Of a stretch of DNA of 64,000 nucleotides, positions 1-9,548 are shown one piece after another. The notes under the pieces are model-generated. The model was not told where the DNA came from, did not search any database, and was given only the letters and a program-made list of their open reading frames with translations. Both the position numbers and the translations under genes were made by a program. The stretch is taken from assembly GCA_030696345.1 (NCBI GenBank), contig JAUYSK010000019.1, positions 124,001 to 188,000 of the forward strand. Direction: 5' to 3'. Each line of letters starts with the position of its first letter. Position 1 is the first letter of the stretch. The stretch comes from Azonexus sp. GTDB taxonomy: Bacteria; Pseudomonadota; Gammaproteobacteria; Burkholderiales; Rhodocyclaceae.

Positions 1-1598
1 AACACCGTATAGGTCAGATCGCTCAGCTTGCGATCGAGATCGATCGACTTGTCGGCAAAATTGAACAGGTCGAAATCGTAATATTCCGGGCGACCGCCGC
101 CGCGCTTGCGTTCGTCCTGTTCCTGCTCGATTTCGGGCGTCGCCACCGGCAACACGAAGCGGAAGAATGCCCGGTGTGCCGCCTTTTCGCGTTGGTACCA
201 GACTTCACCACCGTGGCGGTCGATGACATCGCGCAGCGATAGCGGCGTGGTCTCGCTGCCAACCTGCATCGAGTCGATTTCCCAGGTGTAGAAAGTCTCC
301 GACGACATCGCCGGCCCGGCCCAGATCAGATCGAGATAGGCCAGCTTGCCCTCGGCGATCAGGCGGAAACGAAGTTCGCGTGGCTCATAATGATCCTGCA
401 GCCTGGAGGCGAGATAGACCAATGCAAAGACCAGCGAGAAACTGTCGGCCTTGATCCACAGGGCATCATCGAGTTCTTCGGTTTTTGTCGGCAATTTGAG
501 CTTGTCATCGATCCGGCGTTGGGCAGCGGCGATGATATCGATCCCCAGAACGTCCTCCAGCGGCCAGCGCGCTTTCATCGAATCCGAGAATTCGCCCATG
601 GTCTGATCGAGACTCTGGCTCATCTTGGCCACTTCGTCGCCAACGACATGGACGAAACGATCACGCAACTCCGGTTCCATATCCGGGTAATCGATCAGAT
701 TGGCCACAGCGGCGCGGATATTCCCCAGCGCCGAGCGACTGCCTTCGGTCAGCGAATGCATCACCTGATCGCGGCGCGCTTCCTGCTCGATGCTGCGGGT
801 AATGTTTTCCACCGTCAGCACGTAGCCTGACATTGCGGGGTCGCCCTCACCTGCCCCAGCGGCGAGCACCGGCACCATCTGGGCGCGCAGCAACTGGCCA
901 CCACGGGTGGTGGTGATGAAGTTGGAAATAGCTGTCTTGCCGGCAGCCAATCGCTGACGAATCACTTCCTCGGCATGCTCGACCTGACTCTTTTCGAGAA
1001 TCGAGTGAATCGAACGCCCCAGACCAATCAGCGCCCCGCCCGAAACCGACGTTGGCCCCTGAGCCAGCGCCTTGAACTGCAGGCGGGCGCGGTTGTTGTA
1101 GAGCAGGATGCGGCCGTCGAGATTGCACACCACGACGGCCTGTGCGAGTTCGGACATCAGCGCTGCCAGACGATTTTTTTCTTCTTCGACCGAGGCCTTG
1201 GCCCGACCGATCTGGGCGTCGACATCGTCCATCAGCAAATCACGCTGCTGCGCCAGATCATTGGCAGCCAGCGCAAGTTGCTGAACCTCCGGCGGACCTT
1301 CGATGGTGACGCGGAAATTGCGGTTGGCGCCCAGCATCAGGCGCAGCGTTTCCGACATCCGCAACAAGCCTTCGACGTATTGTTTGAAGAGACGGTGCAG
1401 CACCAGCACGCCGATGGCGAAACCGAACAGCGTCATCATCGTCCCCACCGGAAGGCGGGAGACGAGCAGCCCAAGAAGCACCTCGCGCTCGAAATCCTTC
1501 ATGTCCAGCCAGACGAGCAGCGAAGTTACGACAAACGGCCCGGTCATCAGCAGACCGAGGATGATCACGGCAACAATGAAACGATGTATAGCCTTCAT
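1..1598 (-). CDS. Membrane sensor with degenerate histidine-kinase core, probably fused to a DnaQ-type exonuclease (partial, 3' end outside window)
   Basis: The reading frame is open to the window edge, so it is missing from the ORF track. Translation from MKAIHRF shows two N-terminal membrane segments (about residues 8-30 and 45-65), a linker helix, a PAS-like segment (RILLYNNRARLQF), and a dimerisation-like helix (SRSALGNIRAAVANL) where the usual HELRTPL phospho-acceptor block has no His. A C-terminal ATPase-like end follows (RHGGEVWYQREKAAHRAFF) without clear N or G boxes. The last visible residues are SDLTYTV; by memory of betaproteobacterial homologues this leads into FDTETTGL of a DEDD exonuclease, which cannot be seen here. 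It lies 85 nt after the CheY-like gene, in the same direction. The start at 1598 has GGA nine bases upstream; an in-frame ATG at 1607 is an alternative. Confidence 0.75.
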   Translation of the reverse strand, partial: MKAIHRFIVAVIILGLLMTGPFVVTSLLVWLDMKDFEREVLLGLLVSRLPVGTMMTLFGFAIGVLVLHRLFKQYVEGLLRMSETLRLMLGANRNFRVTIEGPPEVQQLALAANDLAQQRDLLMDDVDAQIGRAKASVEEEKNRLAALMSELAQAVVVCNLDGRILLYNNRARLQFKALAQGPTSVSGGALIGLGRSIHSILEKSQVEHAEEVIRQRLAAGKTAISNFITTTRGGQLLRAQMVPVLAAGAGEGDPAMSGYVLTVENITRSIEQEARRDQVMHSLTEGSRSALGNIRAAVANLIDYPDMEPELRDRFVHVVGDEVAKMSQSLDQTMGEFSDSMKARWPLEDVLGIDIIAAAQRRIDDKLKLPTKTEELDDALWIKADSFSLVFALVYLASRLQDHYEPRELRFRLIAEGKLAYLDLIWAGPAMSSETFYTWEIDSMQVGSETTPLSLRDVIDRHGGEVWYQREKAAHRAFFRFVLPVATPEIEQEQDERKRGGGRPEYYDFDLFNFADKSIDLDRKLSDLTYTV

Positions 1599-1682
1599 GG
1601 CATGCATTCCGATGAATTTTGGCCTTTTCAGGCCGTCGACCGCGCCCCGCAGGAAGTACCCTTGGGGTGCAGCAGCCTGATC

Positions 1683-2054
1683 TCAGCCAACGCCCAGCAT
1701 GGATTTGACCTTGACGACCAGATCCTTGGTCGAGAAGGGCTTGGTGACGTAAGCATCGGCACCAATCGCCAGCCCTTTGGCCACTTCGGTATCGCGCCCC
1801 TTGGCCGTCAGCATGACGATCAGCAGGCCCGCCCGCGAAGGGTCGCCACGCAAAGCCTCGCAGACCTCGAAACCCGACTTCTTTGGCATCATCACGTCGA
1901 GCAGGATCAGGTCCGGATTGAAGCTCGCCACCTTGGCCAGCGCCTCCTCGCCATCGGTCGCCACGGCAACCTCGAAGCCTTCCTTTTTCATCAGGAATTC
2001 GAGCGAGATAACGATGTTGGGTTCGTCATCGACAATCAAAATTTTGTGAGCCAT
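1683..2054 (-). CDS. Single-domain response regulator (CheY-like)
   Basis: This 123-residue protein is one receiver domain. The acidic pair is in LIVDDEP, the phospho-acceptor Asp in LILLDVMMPKKSG, and the conserved Lys in VTKPF. It has no output domain, so it must act by protein contact or phosphotransfer. It begins 17 nt after the SLC5-type histidine kinase stop on the same strand and is the obvious phosphorylation partner. In Vibrio and Pseudomonas the comparable kinase CrbS works with a LuxR-type regulator, CrbR; here the partner lacks DNA binding, so the output path must differ or lie elsewhere. Confidence 0.9.
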   Translation of the reverse strand: MAHKILIVDDEPNIVISLEFLMKKEGFEVAVATDGEEALAKVASFNPDLILLDVMMPKKSGFEVCEALRGDPSRAGLLIVMLTAKGRDTEVAKGLAIGADAYVTKPFSTKDLVVKVKSMLGVG

Positions 2055-2071
2055 ATCTTTAGTCTCCGTTG

Positions 2072-4783
2072 TTATTCTTCCGGTGCCGGCAAGGGCACCG
2101 TGAAAATGAAATTCGCACCCGCTCCGGGCTGACTTTCAACCCAGAGATTACCACCAAAATATTCGACAATCTGCCGGCTGATCGGCAAGCCGAGACCGGT
2201 TCCTTGCGGCTTGTCCGTCATCGTGTTTCCGCCCTGACGGAATTTCTCGAAAATGACCACACACTCTTCCGCCGTCAGCCCCGGGCCGTTGTCCGAAACC
2301 TCAACCCGAACGACTTTTTCATCCCAACCTACCCTGACGCCGACCCGTCCATTCCCGCCGGGAACGAACTTCACTGCATTTGAAAGCAGGTTGATCATGA
2401 CCTGAGTCAGGCGGTCGCGATCAGCCAGCACGGCGGGACAGGAATCAGGAATATCCCCGGCCAGTTCGACGCCCTTTTCCCGGAACAGCTGACCGAGCGT
2501 CGCCATGCTTTCACGAACGACTTCGCCGATATCGACTTCGCCGGTCGTCCATTCAGCCCGACCGGATTCCATCTTGGCCATATCGAGAATCTGGTTGATC
2601 AGCCGGGTCAGTCGCTCGGCTTCGCTGACGATGATGCCGAGGAAGCGGGTTCGTGCTTCAAGCTCCAGGCGCGGGTCTTCATGCAGCATTTCAGAAAGCG
2701 CCCGAATCGAGGTCAGCGGAGTGCGTAATTCGTGGGTGACCGTCGAGATGAAATCATCCTTCATCCGGTCAAGCTCGCGCAATCGATCGTTCGCCTGACG
2801 GAGGTCGGCAGTTGCCGCTTCCAGTTCCTGCTGCTTGGCTTCCAGATCACGGCTATAGGCACGCACCTGGGTCGCCTCGTCAAGAATATCGAGCACCTCA
2901 TCCAGCCCGAGGTCTTCCTCCTGCGCCACCGACGCCACCATTACCCGGGCACTGGCCGAGCCAATTGCCCCGGCCAGTTCCGCCTCGGCAAAATGGACAA
3001 AGTCGGCATCAGCAGGCAAGCCGTGCCAGTCTTTCGCGCCGCGGGACTGGGCGTAAACCCCCAATTGCTGGCGCGCACGCGCCGGACCGAGAAAGCGCTC
3101 AAGCAGCCCGACCAGTGCATCAACTGAAGCATTGCCCCGCCACAAGCGGCTATCCGTTTCCCGCTGGGCATGCCTGAAAACATCGACAAAACGTTCAGCC
3201 TGACCCGCCTCTACGGCGTCTGGTCGCGAATTGAGCGATACGCCGACATAGCAACCGATATTGGCCAGCAGGCTCCACCACAGACAATGCGAGATCTCGT
3301 CCATTCCGCTCAGACCGAAAAGCGCCTGCGCCTTCATCCAGCTGATGCCGAACAAGCCCTGTTCGACAAATCCACTGGTGATCCAGCCGGACTTGGCAAA
3401 GGATGGCAGCAACAAGGTGTACAGCCAGATACCGAAGCCTGCCAGCAAGCCGGCCACGGCACCTGCCCGTGTCCCCTGCTTCCAGTACATGCCGCCAAAC
3501 ATCGCCGGCGCGAACTGCGCTACAGCGGCAAATGAAATCAGGCCAATGCCAACCAGGGCGTAAGCCTCACCGGCTGCCCTGAAATAAATGTAGCCAAGCA
3601 ACAGGATCACCGCGATGGCAACGCGCCGGATGCCGATCAACAGCCCGGAAAGGTCCTGTCGTTTTTCGACCTGCAGCCACGTTGACCGCAGCAACCAGGG
3701 CATGACCAGATCGTTGCAGACCATCGTCGACAAGGCGATGGTTTCGACAATGACCATCCCGGTCGCCGCCGACAGTCCGCCGATGAAGACGAGCAACGCG
3801 AGCGCTTCGGCCCCACGAGCCATGGGCAGGGTAAGTACGAAGGTGTCAGGATTTAAATTCTGCCCCTGAAAATGCAGCAGGCCGCCCAGCGCCAGCGGCA
3901 GCACAAAAATATTGATCAGCAGAAGATAGAGCGGAAAAAGCCAGACCGCCCGCTTGAGATGTGACTCATCAACATTCTCGACAACGATGATCTGGAACTG
4001 ACGCGGCAGAAAGATGATTGCCAACCCGGAGAGCAAGATCATCGCCGTCCACGTCCCGGCCCGGCTCGAATCAAGTTGCAGCAGACGAGCAAGTTCCGGA
4101 CTCTCGGCGGCGCGCTGGAAAAGATCCGAGAAGCCGCCAAACATGCCGTAGGTAACGAACAAGCCGACGGCCATGAAGGCCACCAGTTTGACCACCGACT
4201 CGAAAGCTACCGCAGCGACCATGCCTTCGTGCCGTTCGGTTGCATCAAGGTGGCGGGTCCCGAACAAAATGGTAAAAAGAGCAAGCACTGCGGCAATCAG
4301 CAGCGTCGAGTCCAGCCACCAGGGCAGAAATTTATCGTCCGAGTACTGAAACAGCACATCAAGGCTGGCAGAAACCGCCTTGAGTTGCAGCGCGATATAA
4401 GGCACCACGCCGATCACCGCAATCACCGTTACCAGGCCGGCCAGTAGCTGGCTCTTGCCGTAACGTGACGCAATGAAGTCGGCAATCGACGTAATGCGAT
4501 AGGCCTTGCTGATGCGAATCATCTTGATGATGACCCCGACAAACATCAGCATCAGCGTCGGACCGATATAGATGGTCAGGAATGACAGACCACCGGAAGT
4601 CGCCCGGCCGACACTGCCGTAAAAAGTCCAGGAAGTGCAATAGACCGCCAGCGACAGGGCATAGACGTTGGCCGAAATGATCGACCGGCCGGCATCGGCC
4701 CGCGCATCGCCAAAGCGGGCAACCGCAAACAGCACCAGAACGTAGGCGGTCGACAGCGCGGCAACGAACCAACCCGAAAGCAA
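2072..4783 (-). CDS. SLC5 transporter-like sensor histidine kinase (CbrA/CrbS type)
   Basis: The 903-residue protein has an N-terminal sodium:solute symporter domain (about residues 1-500, roughly 13 membrane segments). A STAC-like linker follows (about 520-640), then a coiled coil and a HisKA domain with THELRTPL (about 685), and an HATPase domain with LLSNAVKF, DNGPGL and GTGLGL. It probably senses or transports a carboxylate such as acetate and signals to the adjacent receiver protein. Known relatives are CbrA (carbon/nitrogen balance) and CrbS (acetate switch, controls acs); the acs gene just upstream favours CrbS. The start is TTG, immediately after the TAA of the small upstream ORF, with GGGGGA seven bases before it, so translation is likely coupled. 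Confidence 0.9.
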   Translation of the reverse strand: MLSGWFVAALSTAYVLVLFAVARFGDARADAGRSIISANVYALSLAVYCTSWTFYGSVGRATSGGLSFLTIYIGPTLMLMFVGVIIKMIRISKAYRITSIADFIASRYGKSQLLAGLVTVIAVIGVVPYIALQLKAVSASLDVLFQYSDDKFLPWWLDSTLLIAAVLALFTILFGTRHLDATERHEGMVAAVAFESVVKLVAFMAVGLFVTYGMFGGFSDLFQRAAESPELARLLQLDSSRAGTWTAMILLSGLAIIFLPRQFQIIVVENVDESHLKRAVWLFPLYLLLINIFVLPLALGGLLHFQGQNLNPDTFVLTLPMARGAEALALLVFIGGLSAATGMVIVETIALSTMVCNDLVMPWLLRSTWLQVEKRQDLSGLLIGIRRVAIAVILLLGYIYFRAAGEAYALVGIGLISFAAVAQFAPAMFGGMYWKQGTRAGAVAGLLAGFGIWLYTLLLPSFAKSGWITSGFVEQGLFGISWMKAQALFGLSGMDEISHCLWWSLLANIGCYVGVSLNSRPDAVEAGQAERFVDVFRHAQRETDSRLWRGNASVDALVGLLERFLGPARARQQLGVYAQSRGAKDWHGLPADADFVHFAEAELAGAIGSASARVMVASVAQEEDLGLDEVLDILDEATQVRAYSRDLEAKQQELEAATADLRQANDRLRELDRMKDDFISTVTHELRTPLTSIRALSEMLHEDPRLELEARTRFLGIIVSEAERLTRLINQILDMAKMESGRAEWTTGEVDIGEVVRESMATLGQLFREKGVELAGDIPDSCPAVLADRDRLTQVMINLLSNAVKFVPGGNGRVGVRVGWDEKVVRVEVSDNGPGLTAEECVVIFEKFRQGGNTMTDKPQGTGLGLPISRQIVEYFGGNLWVESQPGAGANFIFTVPLPAPEE

Positions 4784-4978
4784 TTATTTCCCCCGCCGCT
4801 CGGCCACCCAGGTCGCAAGCGCAATCAGGCCGGCCCAAACACCGAACAGGTAAAGATAAGTTGCCGGAATACCGGCCAGGCTGCCGCCCGGCAAACTGAG
4901 CAGGGGATAGGTCAGCAGTGGCACGCCAAGCAGGCCAAGCGCTGCAAACCGCTGACGAACTGGGCTGGCTCTCTTCAA
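4784..4978 (-). CDS. Small membrane protein preceding the CbrA/CrbS-like kinase
   Basis: The 64-residue protein has two hydrophobic segments (about residues 11-30 and 37-58) separated by Pro/Gly-rich sequence and ends in ERRGK. Its TAA touches the TTG start of the kinase. The start is also TTG, with GGGAG seven bases upstream. In Pseudomonas a small ORF (cbrX) lies just upstream of and coupled to cbrA; this could be a positional counterpart, though I cannot show homology. It may be a leader for translational coupling or an accessory helix of the SLC5 domain. No biochemical function is assigned. Confidence 0.7.
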   Translation of the reverse strand: MKRASPVRQRFAALGLLGVPLLTYPLLSLPGGSLAGIPATYLYLFGVWAGLIALATWVAERRGK

Positions 4979-4991
4979 GACACACTCCCGG

Positions 4992-5018
4992 AAAAGAAAA
5001 CGGTCGACACGCCAAGCG
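4992..5018 (-). other. Imperfect inverted repeat upstream of the small membrane ORF
   Basis: The arms ggtcgacacgc and gcgtgccgacc pair over 11 positions with one A-C mismatch around a CAA loop. It lies between acs and the kinase operon, about 15-40 nt before the TTG start of the small ORF. No T-run follows, so it is more likely an mRNA leader hairpin or regulator site than a terminator. Confidence 0.4.
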
Positions 5019-5114
5019 TGCCGACCGTTGTTGGCATGCAGTCTGAAACGACCACACGGGAGGCCACCTTAAGGGCGACCATTGTCTCCTCCTTGCCTGT
5101 TGTTTGTTGGAGGC

Positions 5115-5143
5115 AGCGTGGCAAGCTCGCCGCCTCCTTGGCT
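5115..5143 (-). terminator. Possible hairpin after acs
   Basis: The arms ggaggcagcg and cgccgcctcc pair with one mismatch around a nine-base loop, about 20 nt past the acs stop. There is no T-run, so termination is doubtful; the hairpin could instead stabilise the acs 3' end. Confidence 0.35.
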
Positions 5144-5161
5144 CATTACTGAGCTGAAGGA

Positions 5162-7123
5162 TTAACCCTTCAGCTGTTCCAGAATGGCCGGGTTTTCCAG
5201 CGTAGACGTGTCTTGCGTCAGTTCCTCGCCCTTGGCCAGACCGCGCAGCAAACGACGCATGATCTTGCCCGAACGGGTCTTTGGCAGGTTGTCACCGAAA
5301 CGGATGTCCTTCGGCTTGGCGATCGGACCAATTTCCTTGCCAACCCAGTCAGACAGTTCCTTGATGATGCGCTTGGCGTCGTCACCGGTCGGGCGCTGCC
5401 CCTTGAGTACGACGAAAGCGACGATGGCTTCACCGGTCAGGTCGTCCGGGCGGCCAACAACGGCAGCCTCGGCCACCATCGGATTGGAAACCAGTGCGGA
5501 TTCGATTTCCATCGTACCCATACGGTGACCGGAAACGTTCAACACGTCGTCGATACGGCCGGTGATGGTGAAGTAACCAGTATCCTTGTCGCGGATCGCG
5601 CCGTCGCCAGCCAGGTAATACTTGCCCTGGAAGTCAGCCGGGTAGTAGGACTTGACGAAGCGCTCATCGTCATTCCAGATCGTGCGGATCATCGACGGCC
5701 ACGGCTTCTTGCAAACCAGGATGCCGCCCTGGCCCCACGGCAGATCGGCACCGGTCTCATCGACCACGGCGAACTGGATACCCGGGAACGGCAGGGTGCA
5801 GGAACCCGGAACCAGCGGGGTGGCGCCCGGCAGCGGGGTGATCATGTGACCACCGGTTTCGGTCTGCCAGAAAGTATCGACGATCGGGCAACGGCCACCG
5901 CCAACGTTCTCGTAGTACCACGTCCAGGCGGCCGGATTGATTGGCTCCCCGACCGAACCGAGAATCCGCAGGGAGGACAGATCGTAGGCTTTCGGATGGA
6001 CTTCCGGTTTGCTGTCGCAAGCCTTGATCAGCGAACGAATGGCCGTAGGAGCGGTGTAGAAAATTGTAGCCTTGTGATCCTGAATCACTTTCCAGAAACG
6101 GCCAGCATCCGGATAGGTCGGGACGCCTTCGAAAACGATTTCGGTGGCGCCACAAGCGAGCGGGCCATAAGTGATGTAGGTGTGGCCAGTAACCCAGCCG
6201 ATGTCGGCCGTGCACCAGAAGACGTCCGTCGGCTTGATGTCGAAGGTCCACTTCATGGTCATGATGGCGTGCAGCAGGTAGCCGCCGGTGGAGTGCTGAA
6301 CGCCCTTTGGCTTGCCGGTGGAGCCGGACGTGTAGAGCAGGAACAGCGGATGTTCGGCTTCAACCCATTCCGGTTCGCAAACATCGGACTGGTTGGCGAC
6401 GGCTTCGTGCAACCAGGTGTCACGACCGGCAACCATGTTGACTTCAGATCCGGTGCGCTTGAGAACGAGCACGTTCTTGATCGATTCGCAGCCGCCCATG
6501 GCGAATGCTTCGTCAGCGATCGGCTTGAGCGGGATGGTCTTGCCACCGCGGAACTGGCCGTCGGAGGTGATCAACGCAACAGCGCCGGCATCGTTGATAC
6601 GATCACGCAGGGACTGAGCGGAGAAACCGCCGAAAACGATAGAGTGGATGGCGCCGAGGCGAGCACAGGCCTGCATGGCGCAGACGCCTTCAACGGTCAT
6701 CGGCATGTAAATGACGACGCGATCACCCTTCTTGACACCCATGCCGCGCAGGGCATTGGCAAACTTGGCGACCTTGGAGAGCAGTTCCTTGTAGGTAACT
6801 TTGGTCACTTCGCCGTTGTCGGCTTCGAAAATCAGGGCAACCTTGTCACCCAGACCGGCTTCAACATGACGATCAAGGCAGTTGTAGGAAACATTCAGCT
6901 TGCCGTCGGCAAACCATTTGAAAAACGGAGCGTTGGATTCATCAAGTGACTGGGTAAACGGTTGCTTCCACGTGATCATTTCACGGGCGCGTTTAGCCCA
7001 GAATTCCGGATAATCGGCTTCCGCTTCCGCGCACAGCGCCCGGTAGGCGTCCATCCCCGAAACCGCTGCGTTCTTGACCATTTCGTCAGACGGATAAATT
7101 AGCTGCACGGACTCATTCGACAT
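5162..7123 (-). CDS. acs: Acetyl-CoA synthetase (AMP-forming)
   Basis: The cytoplasmic enzyme activates acetate with ATP and CoA to acetyl-CoA through acetyl-AMP. The 653 residues match the family length. Visible motifs are the adenylate P-loop [14 protein letters not shown], the acyl-binding [11 protein letters not shown], the hinge region [15 protein letters not shown] and the C-terminal [11 protein letters not shown], whose Lys is the residue acetylated in Salmonella Acs. The track start (7150) is too early: ATG at 7123 has AGAGGAG seven bases upstream. It is the first gene before the CrbS-like kinase unit, which suggests acetate scavenging and its control sit together. The acetyl-CoA it makes could feed the pha genes further on. 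Confidence 0.97.
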   Translation of the reverse strand: MSNESVQLIYPSDEMVKNAAVSGMDAYRALCAEAEADYPEFWAKRAREMITWKQPFTQSLDESNAPFFKWFADGKLNVSYNCLDRHVEAGLGDKVALIFEADNGEVTKVTYKELLSKVAKFANALRGMGVKKGDRVVIYMPMTVEGVCAMQACARLGAIHSIVFGGFSAQSLRDRINDAGAVALITSDGQFRGGKTIPLKPIADEAFAMGGCESIKNVLVLKRTGSEVNMVAGRDTWLHEAVANQSDVCEPEWVEAEHPLFLLYTSGSTGKPKGVQHSTGGYLLHAIMTMKWTFDIKPTDVFWCTADIGWVTGHTYITYGPLACGATEIVFEGVPTYPDAGRFWKVIQDHKATIFYTAPTAIRSLIKACDSKPEVHPKAYDLSSLRILGSVGEPINPAAWTWYYENVGGGRCPIVDTFWQTETGGHMITPLPGATPLVPGSCTLPFPGIQFAVVDETGADLPWGQGGILVCKKPWPSMIRTIWNDDERFVKSYYPADFQGKYYLAGDGAIRDKDTGYFTITGRIDDVLNVSGHRMGTMEIESALVSNPMVAEAAVVGRPDDLTGEAIVAFVVLKGQRPTGDDAKRIIKELSDWVGKEIGPIAKPKDIRFGDNLPKTRSGKIMRRLLRGLAKGEELTQDTSTLENPAILEQLKG

Positions 7124-7149
7124 ATTCTTCTCCTCTGCGGTACATCGCA

Positions 7150-7179
7150 ATTATGTTGAAACAACCGATCTGATCCCAA
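7150..7179 (-). promoter_or_regulatory. Candidate sigma-70 promoter of acs
   Basis: On the minus strand TTGGGA is followed after 18 nt by CATAAT, about 30 nt before the acs start. Both hexamers are only moderate matches and the assignment is tentative. Confidence 0.3.
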
Positions 7180-7376
7180 GACAAAACCCGGGACAATTTA
7201 AAGCCGCACAAGCTGGAGGCAATCCCACTCCCCTCGCCAGCATTGAGGCGGCATTAGACGTCTATATTCTTACAAACGCCTTACGAAATCACGCTGCGGC
7301 GCAGCAATTCAGCAGATCAGGGCAGTACGACGGCTGCGTGATAAAATGGCCCACCCGAAAAATGCGAATACATACA

Positions 7377-7913
7377 ATGCGCTCTCCAATCAAATCCCTA
7401 GAGTCAATAATTTTTGCCAGCCGCTGGATCCAGGCGCCGCTCTATCTTGGCCTGATCGTCGCCCAGATTGTTTATTGCTGGCTATTCATGGTTGAACTGA
7501 GCCATCTGGTTGTCGGCGCTTTCACGACTACGCACATCAGCGAAGCCGATGTCATGCTGGTTGTTCTTGGCCTGATTGACGTCGTGATGATTGCCAACCT
7601 GCTCGTCATGGTCATTGTCGGTGGTTACGAAACCTTCGTTTCCCGCCTTGATCTTGACGACCACCCGGACCAGCCGGAATGGCTCTCCCACGTCAATGCC
7701 GGCGTCCTCAAGATCAAGCTATCGACGGCGATCATCGGCATTTCGTCGATCCACCTGCTGAAGAGCTTCATCAATGCCGCCAACCTGTCAGAGCACACGC
7801 TGATGTGGCAAGTGATCATTCACGTCGTATTCCTTTTCTCCGCCCTGGCCATGGCGATGGTTGACAAGACCATGACCCAGACCCTCGCTCTTCAACACCA
7901 GAAAACCCACTGA
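7377..7913 (+). CDS. UPF0114 family membrane protein (YqhA-like)
   Basis: The protein has 178 residues with four predicted membrane segments (about 15-37, 55-78, 108-128, 140-160) and the family signatures [21 protein letters not shown] and [19 protein letters not shown]. The biochemical function is unknown in the family. I start at [17 protein letters not shown], where homologues as I recall them begin; ATG codons at 7362 and 7338 are in frame but add polar sequence. It lies 13 nt before the fumarase gene on the same strand and may be cotranscribed with it. Confidence 0.85.
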   Translation: MRSPIKSLESIIFASRWIQAPLYLGLIVAQIVYCWLFMVELSHLVVGAFTTTHISEADVMLVVLGLIDVVMIANLLVMVIVGGYETFVSRLDLDDHPDQPEWLSHVNAGVLKIKLSTAIIGISSIHLLKSFINAANLSEHTLMWQVIIHVVFLFSALAMAMVDKTMTQTLALQHQKTH

Positions 7914-7926
7914 CCCGGAGTTGCGC

Positions 7927-9459
7927 ATGACCGCCATCAAACAAGAAGACCTGATCCAGTCCGTTGCCGATGCTTTCCAGTACATCAGCTATTACCACCC
8001 GCTCGATTACATCAAGGCGCTGGGTGAAGCCTATGACCGCGAGGAAAGCCCGGCCGCCAAGGACGCCATCGCCCAGATCCTGACCAATTCGCGGATGTCG
8101 GCCGAAGGCCACCGCCCGATCTGTCAGGACACCGGCATTGGCATGGTCTTCATCAAGGTCGGCATGCAGGTCACCTGGCCGGATGCGACGATGAGCATCC
8201 AGCAAATGATCGACGAAGGCGTCCGTCGCGCCTATGGCAACCCGGACAATCCGTTGCGCGCCTCGGTGCTGGCCGACCCGGCCGGTACTCGCAAGAACAC
8301 CAAGGACAACACCCCGGCCGTCGTCCATTTCGAAATCGTTCCCGGCCATCACGTTGAAGTGATCTGCGCCGCCAAGGGCGGCGGTTCGGAAGCCAAATCG
8401 AAGTTCGCCATGCTCAACCCGTCCGACGACCTCGTCGATTGGGTGCTGCACAAAATCCCGGAAATGGGTGCTGGCTGGTGCCCGCCAGGCATCATCGGCA
8501 TCGGCATCGGCGGCACGCCGGAAAAGGCCATGTTGCTGGCCAAGGAATCGATTATGGCGCCGGTCGACATCCATGAGTTGAAGGCCAAGGCCGCTACCGG
8601 TGCCAAGCTGACCCGTCCGGAAGAACTGCGCCTAGAACTGTTTGAGAAAATCAACGCGCTGGGCGTCGGCGCCCAGGGCCTGGGCGGCCTGACCACCGTG
8701 CTTGACGTCAAGGTGCTGGATTACCCGTGCCACGCCGCCAACCTGCCGGTTGCCCTGGTACCAAACTGCGCTGCCACCCGCCACTGCCACTTCCACCTCG
8801 ATGGCTCTGGTCCTGCCAAACTCGAAGTACCGAAGCTCGAAGACTGGCCGGCAGTCACCTGGACGCCAGACCTCAAGTCAGCCACCCAAGTTAACCTGAA
8901 CACCCTGACCAAGGCAGAAGTTGCTGCCTGGAAGCCGGGCCAGAAGCTGCTGCTCAATGGCAAGATGCTGACCGGCCGCGACGCTGCACACAAGCGCATC
9001 GCCGACATGCTGGCCAAGGGCGAAAAGCTGCCGGTCGACTTCACCAACCGCGTCATCTACTACGTCGGCCCGGTTGATCCGGTGCGTGACGAAGTCGTCG
9101 GCCCAGCCGGCCCGACCACCGGCACCCGCATGGACAAGTTCACCCGCATGATGCTGGAACAGACCGGCCTGATTTCGATGATCGGCAAGTCGGAACGTGG
9201 CCCGGTCGCCATCGAAGCGATCAAGGACAACAAGTCGGCCTACCTGATGGCCGTCGGCGGTGCCGCCTATCTGGTCGCCAAGGCGATCAAGTCGGCCAAG
9301 GTCGTCGGCTTTGCCGATCTGGGCATGGAAGCCATCTACGAGTTCGATGTCGAGAACATGCCTGTGACTGTTGCGGTGGACTCTTCCGGGATCAGTGTTC
9401 ACGAGACCGGCCCGAAGGAGTGGCAGATCAAGATCGGCAAGATTCCGGTTTCCGCATAA
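7927..9459 (+). CDS. Class I fumarate hydratase (Fe-S)
   Basis: The enzyme catalyses reversible hydration of fumarate to L-malate in the TCA cycle. The 510-residue protein carries the N-terminal alpha domain with a PICQDTGIGM cluster-cysteine motif and the C-terminal beta domain beginning near VIYYVGPVDPV with the GPTTGTRMD signature. This is the single-chain oxygen-sensitive type resembling FumA/FumB. ATG at 7927 has GGAG seven bases upstream; the track's TTG at 7921 is unlikely. A strong terminator follows the stop. Confidence 0.95.
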   Translation: MTAIKQEDLIQSVADAFQYISYYHPLDYIKALGEAYDREESPAAKDAIAQILTNSRMSAEGHRPICQDTGIGMVFIKVGMQVTWPDATMSIQQMIDEGVRRAYGNPDNPLRASVLADPAGTRKNTKDNTPAVVHFEIVPGHHVEVICAAKGGGSEAKSKFAMLNPSDDLVDWVLHKIPEMGAGWCPPGIIGIGIGGTPEKAMLLAKESIMAPVDIHELKAKAATGAKLTRPEELRLELFEKINALGVGAQGLGGLTTVLDVKVLDYPCHAANLPVALVPNCAATRHCHFHLDGSGPAKLEVPKLEDWPAVTWTPDLKSATQVNLNTLTKAEVAAWKPGQKLLLNGKMLTGRDAAHKRIADMLAKGEKLPVDFTNRVIYYVGPVDPVRDEVVGPAGPTTGTRMDKFTRMMLEQTGLISMIGKSERGPVAIEAIKDNKSAYLMAVGGAAYLVAKAIKSAKVVGFADLGMEAIYEFDVENMPVTVAVDSSGISVHETGPKEWQIKIGKIPVSA

Positions 9460-9472
9460 GCCGATTCTTCAG

Positions 9473-9509
9473 GCAAATAAAAACCGGCTTCGGCCGGTTT
9501 TTTATTTGC
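9473..9509. terminator. Rho-independent terminator, bidirectional
   Basis: The stem aaaccggc-ttc-ggccggttt is flanked by A-rich sequence on the left and TTTTTTATTT on the right. It serves the fumarase gene and, on the other strand, the convergent signalling gene ending at 9549. Confidence 0.9.
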
Positions 9510-9548
9510 CCTATGCAAGTCTGGCTGGGACTCAAAGCTCTTTCTCCA

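Noticed and set aside
975-2132. 385-residue plus-strand ORF
   Set aside because: Antisense to the sensor and CheY-like genes, which have clear domain motifs on the other strand.
5213-6949. 578-residue plus-strand ORF
   Set aside because: It lies entirely antisense to acs, and its composition is what GC-rich codon bias produces on the opposite strand.
7816-8574. 252-residue minus-strand ORF
   Set aside because: Shadow of the fumarase gene with no recognisable domain.
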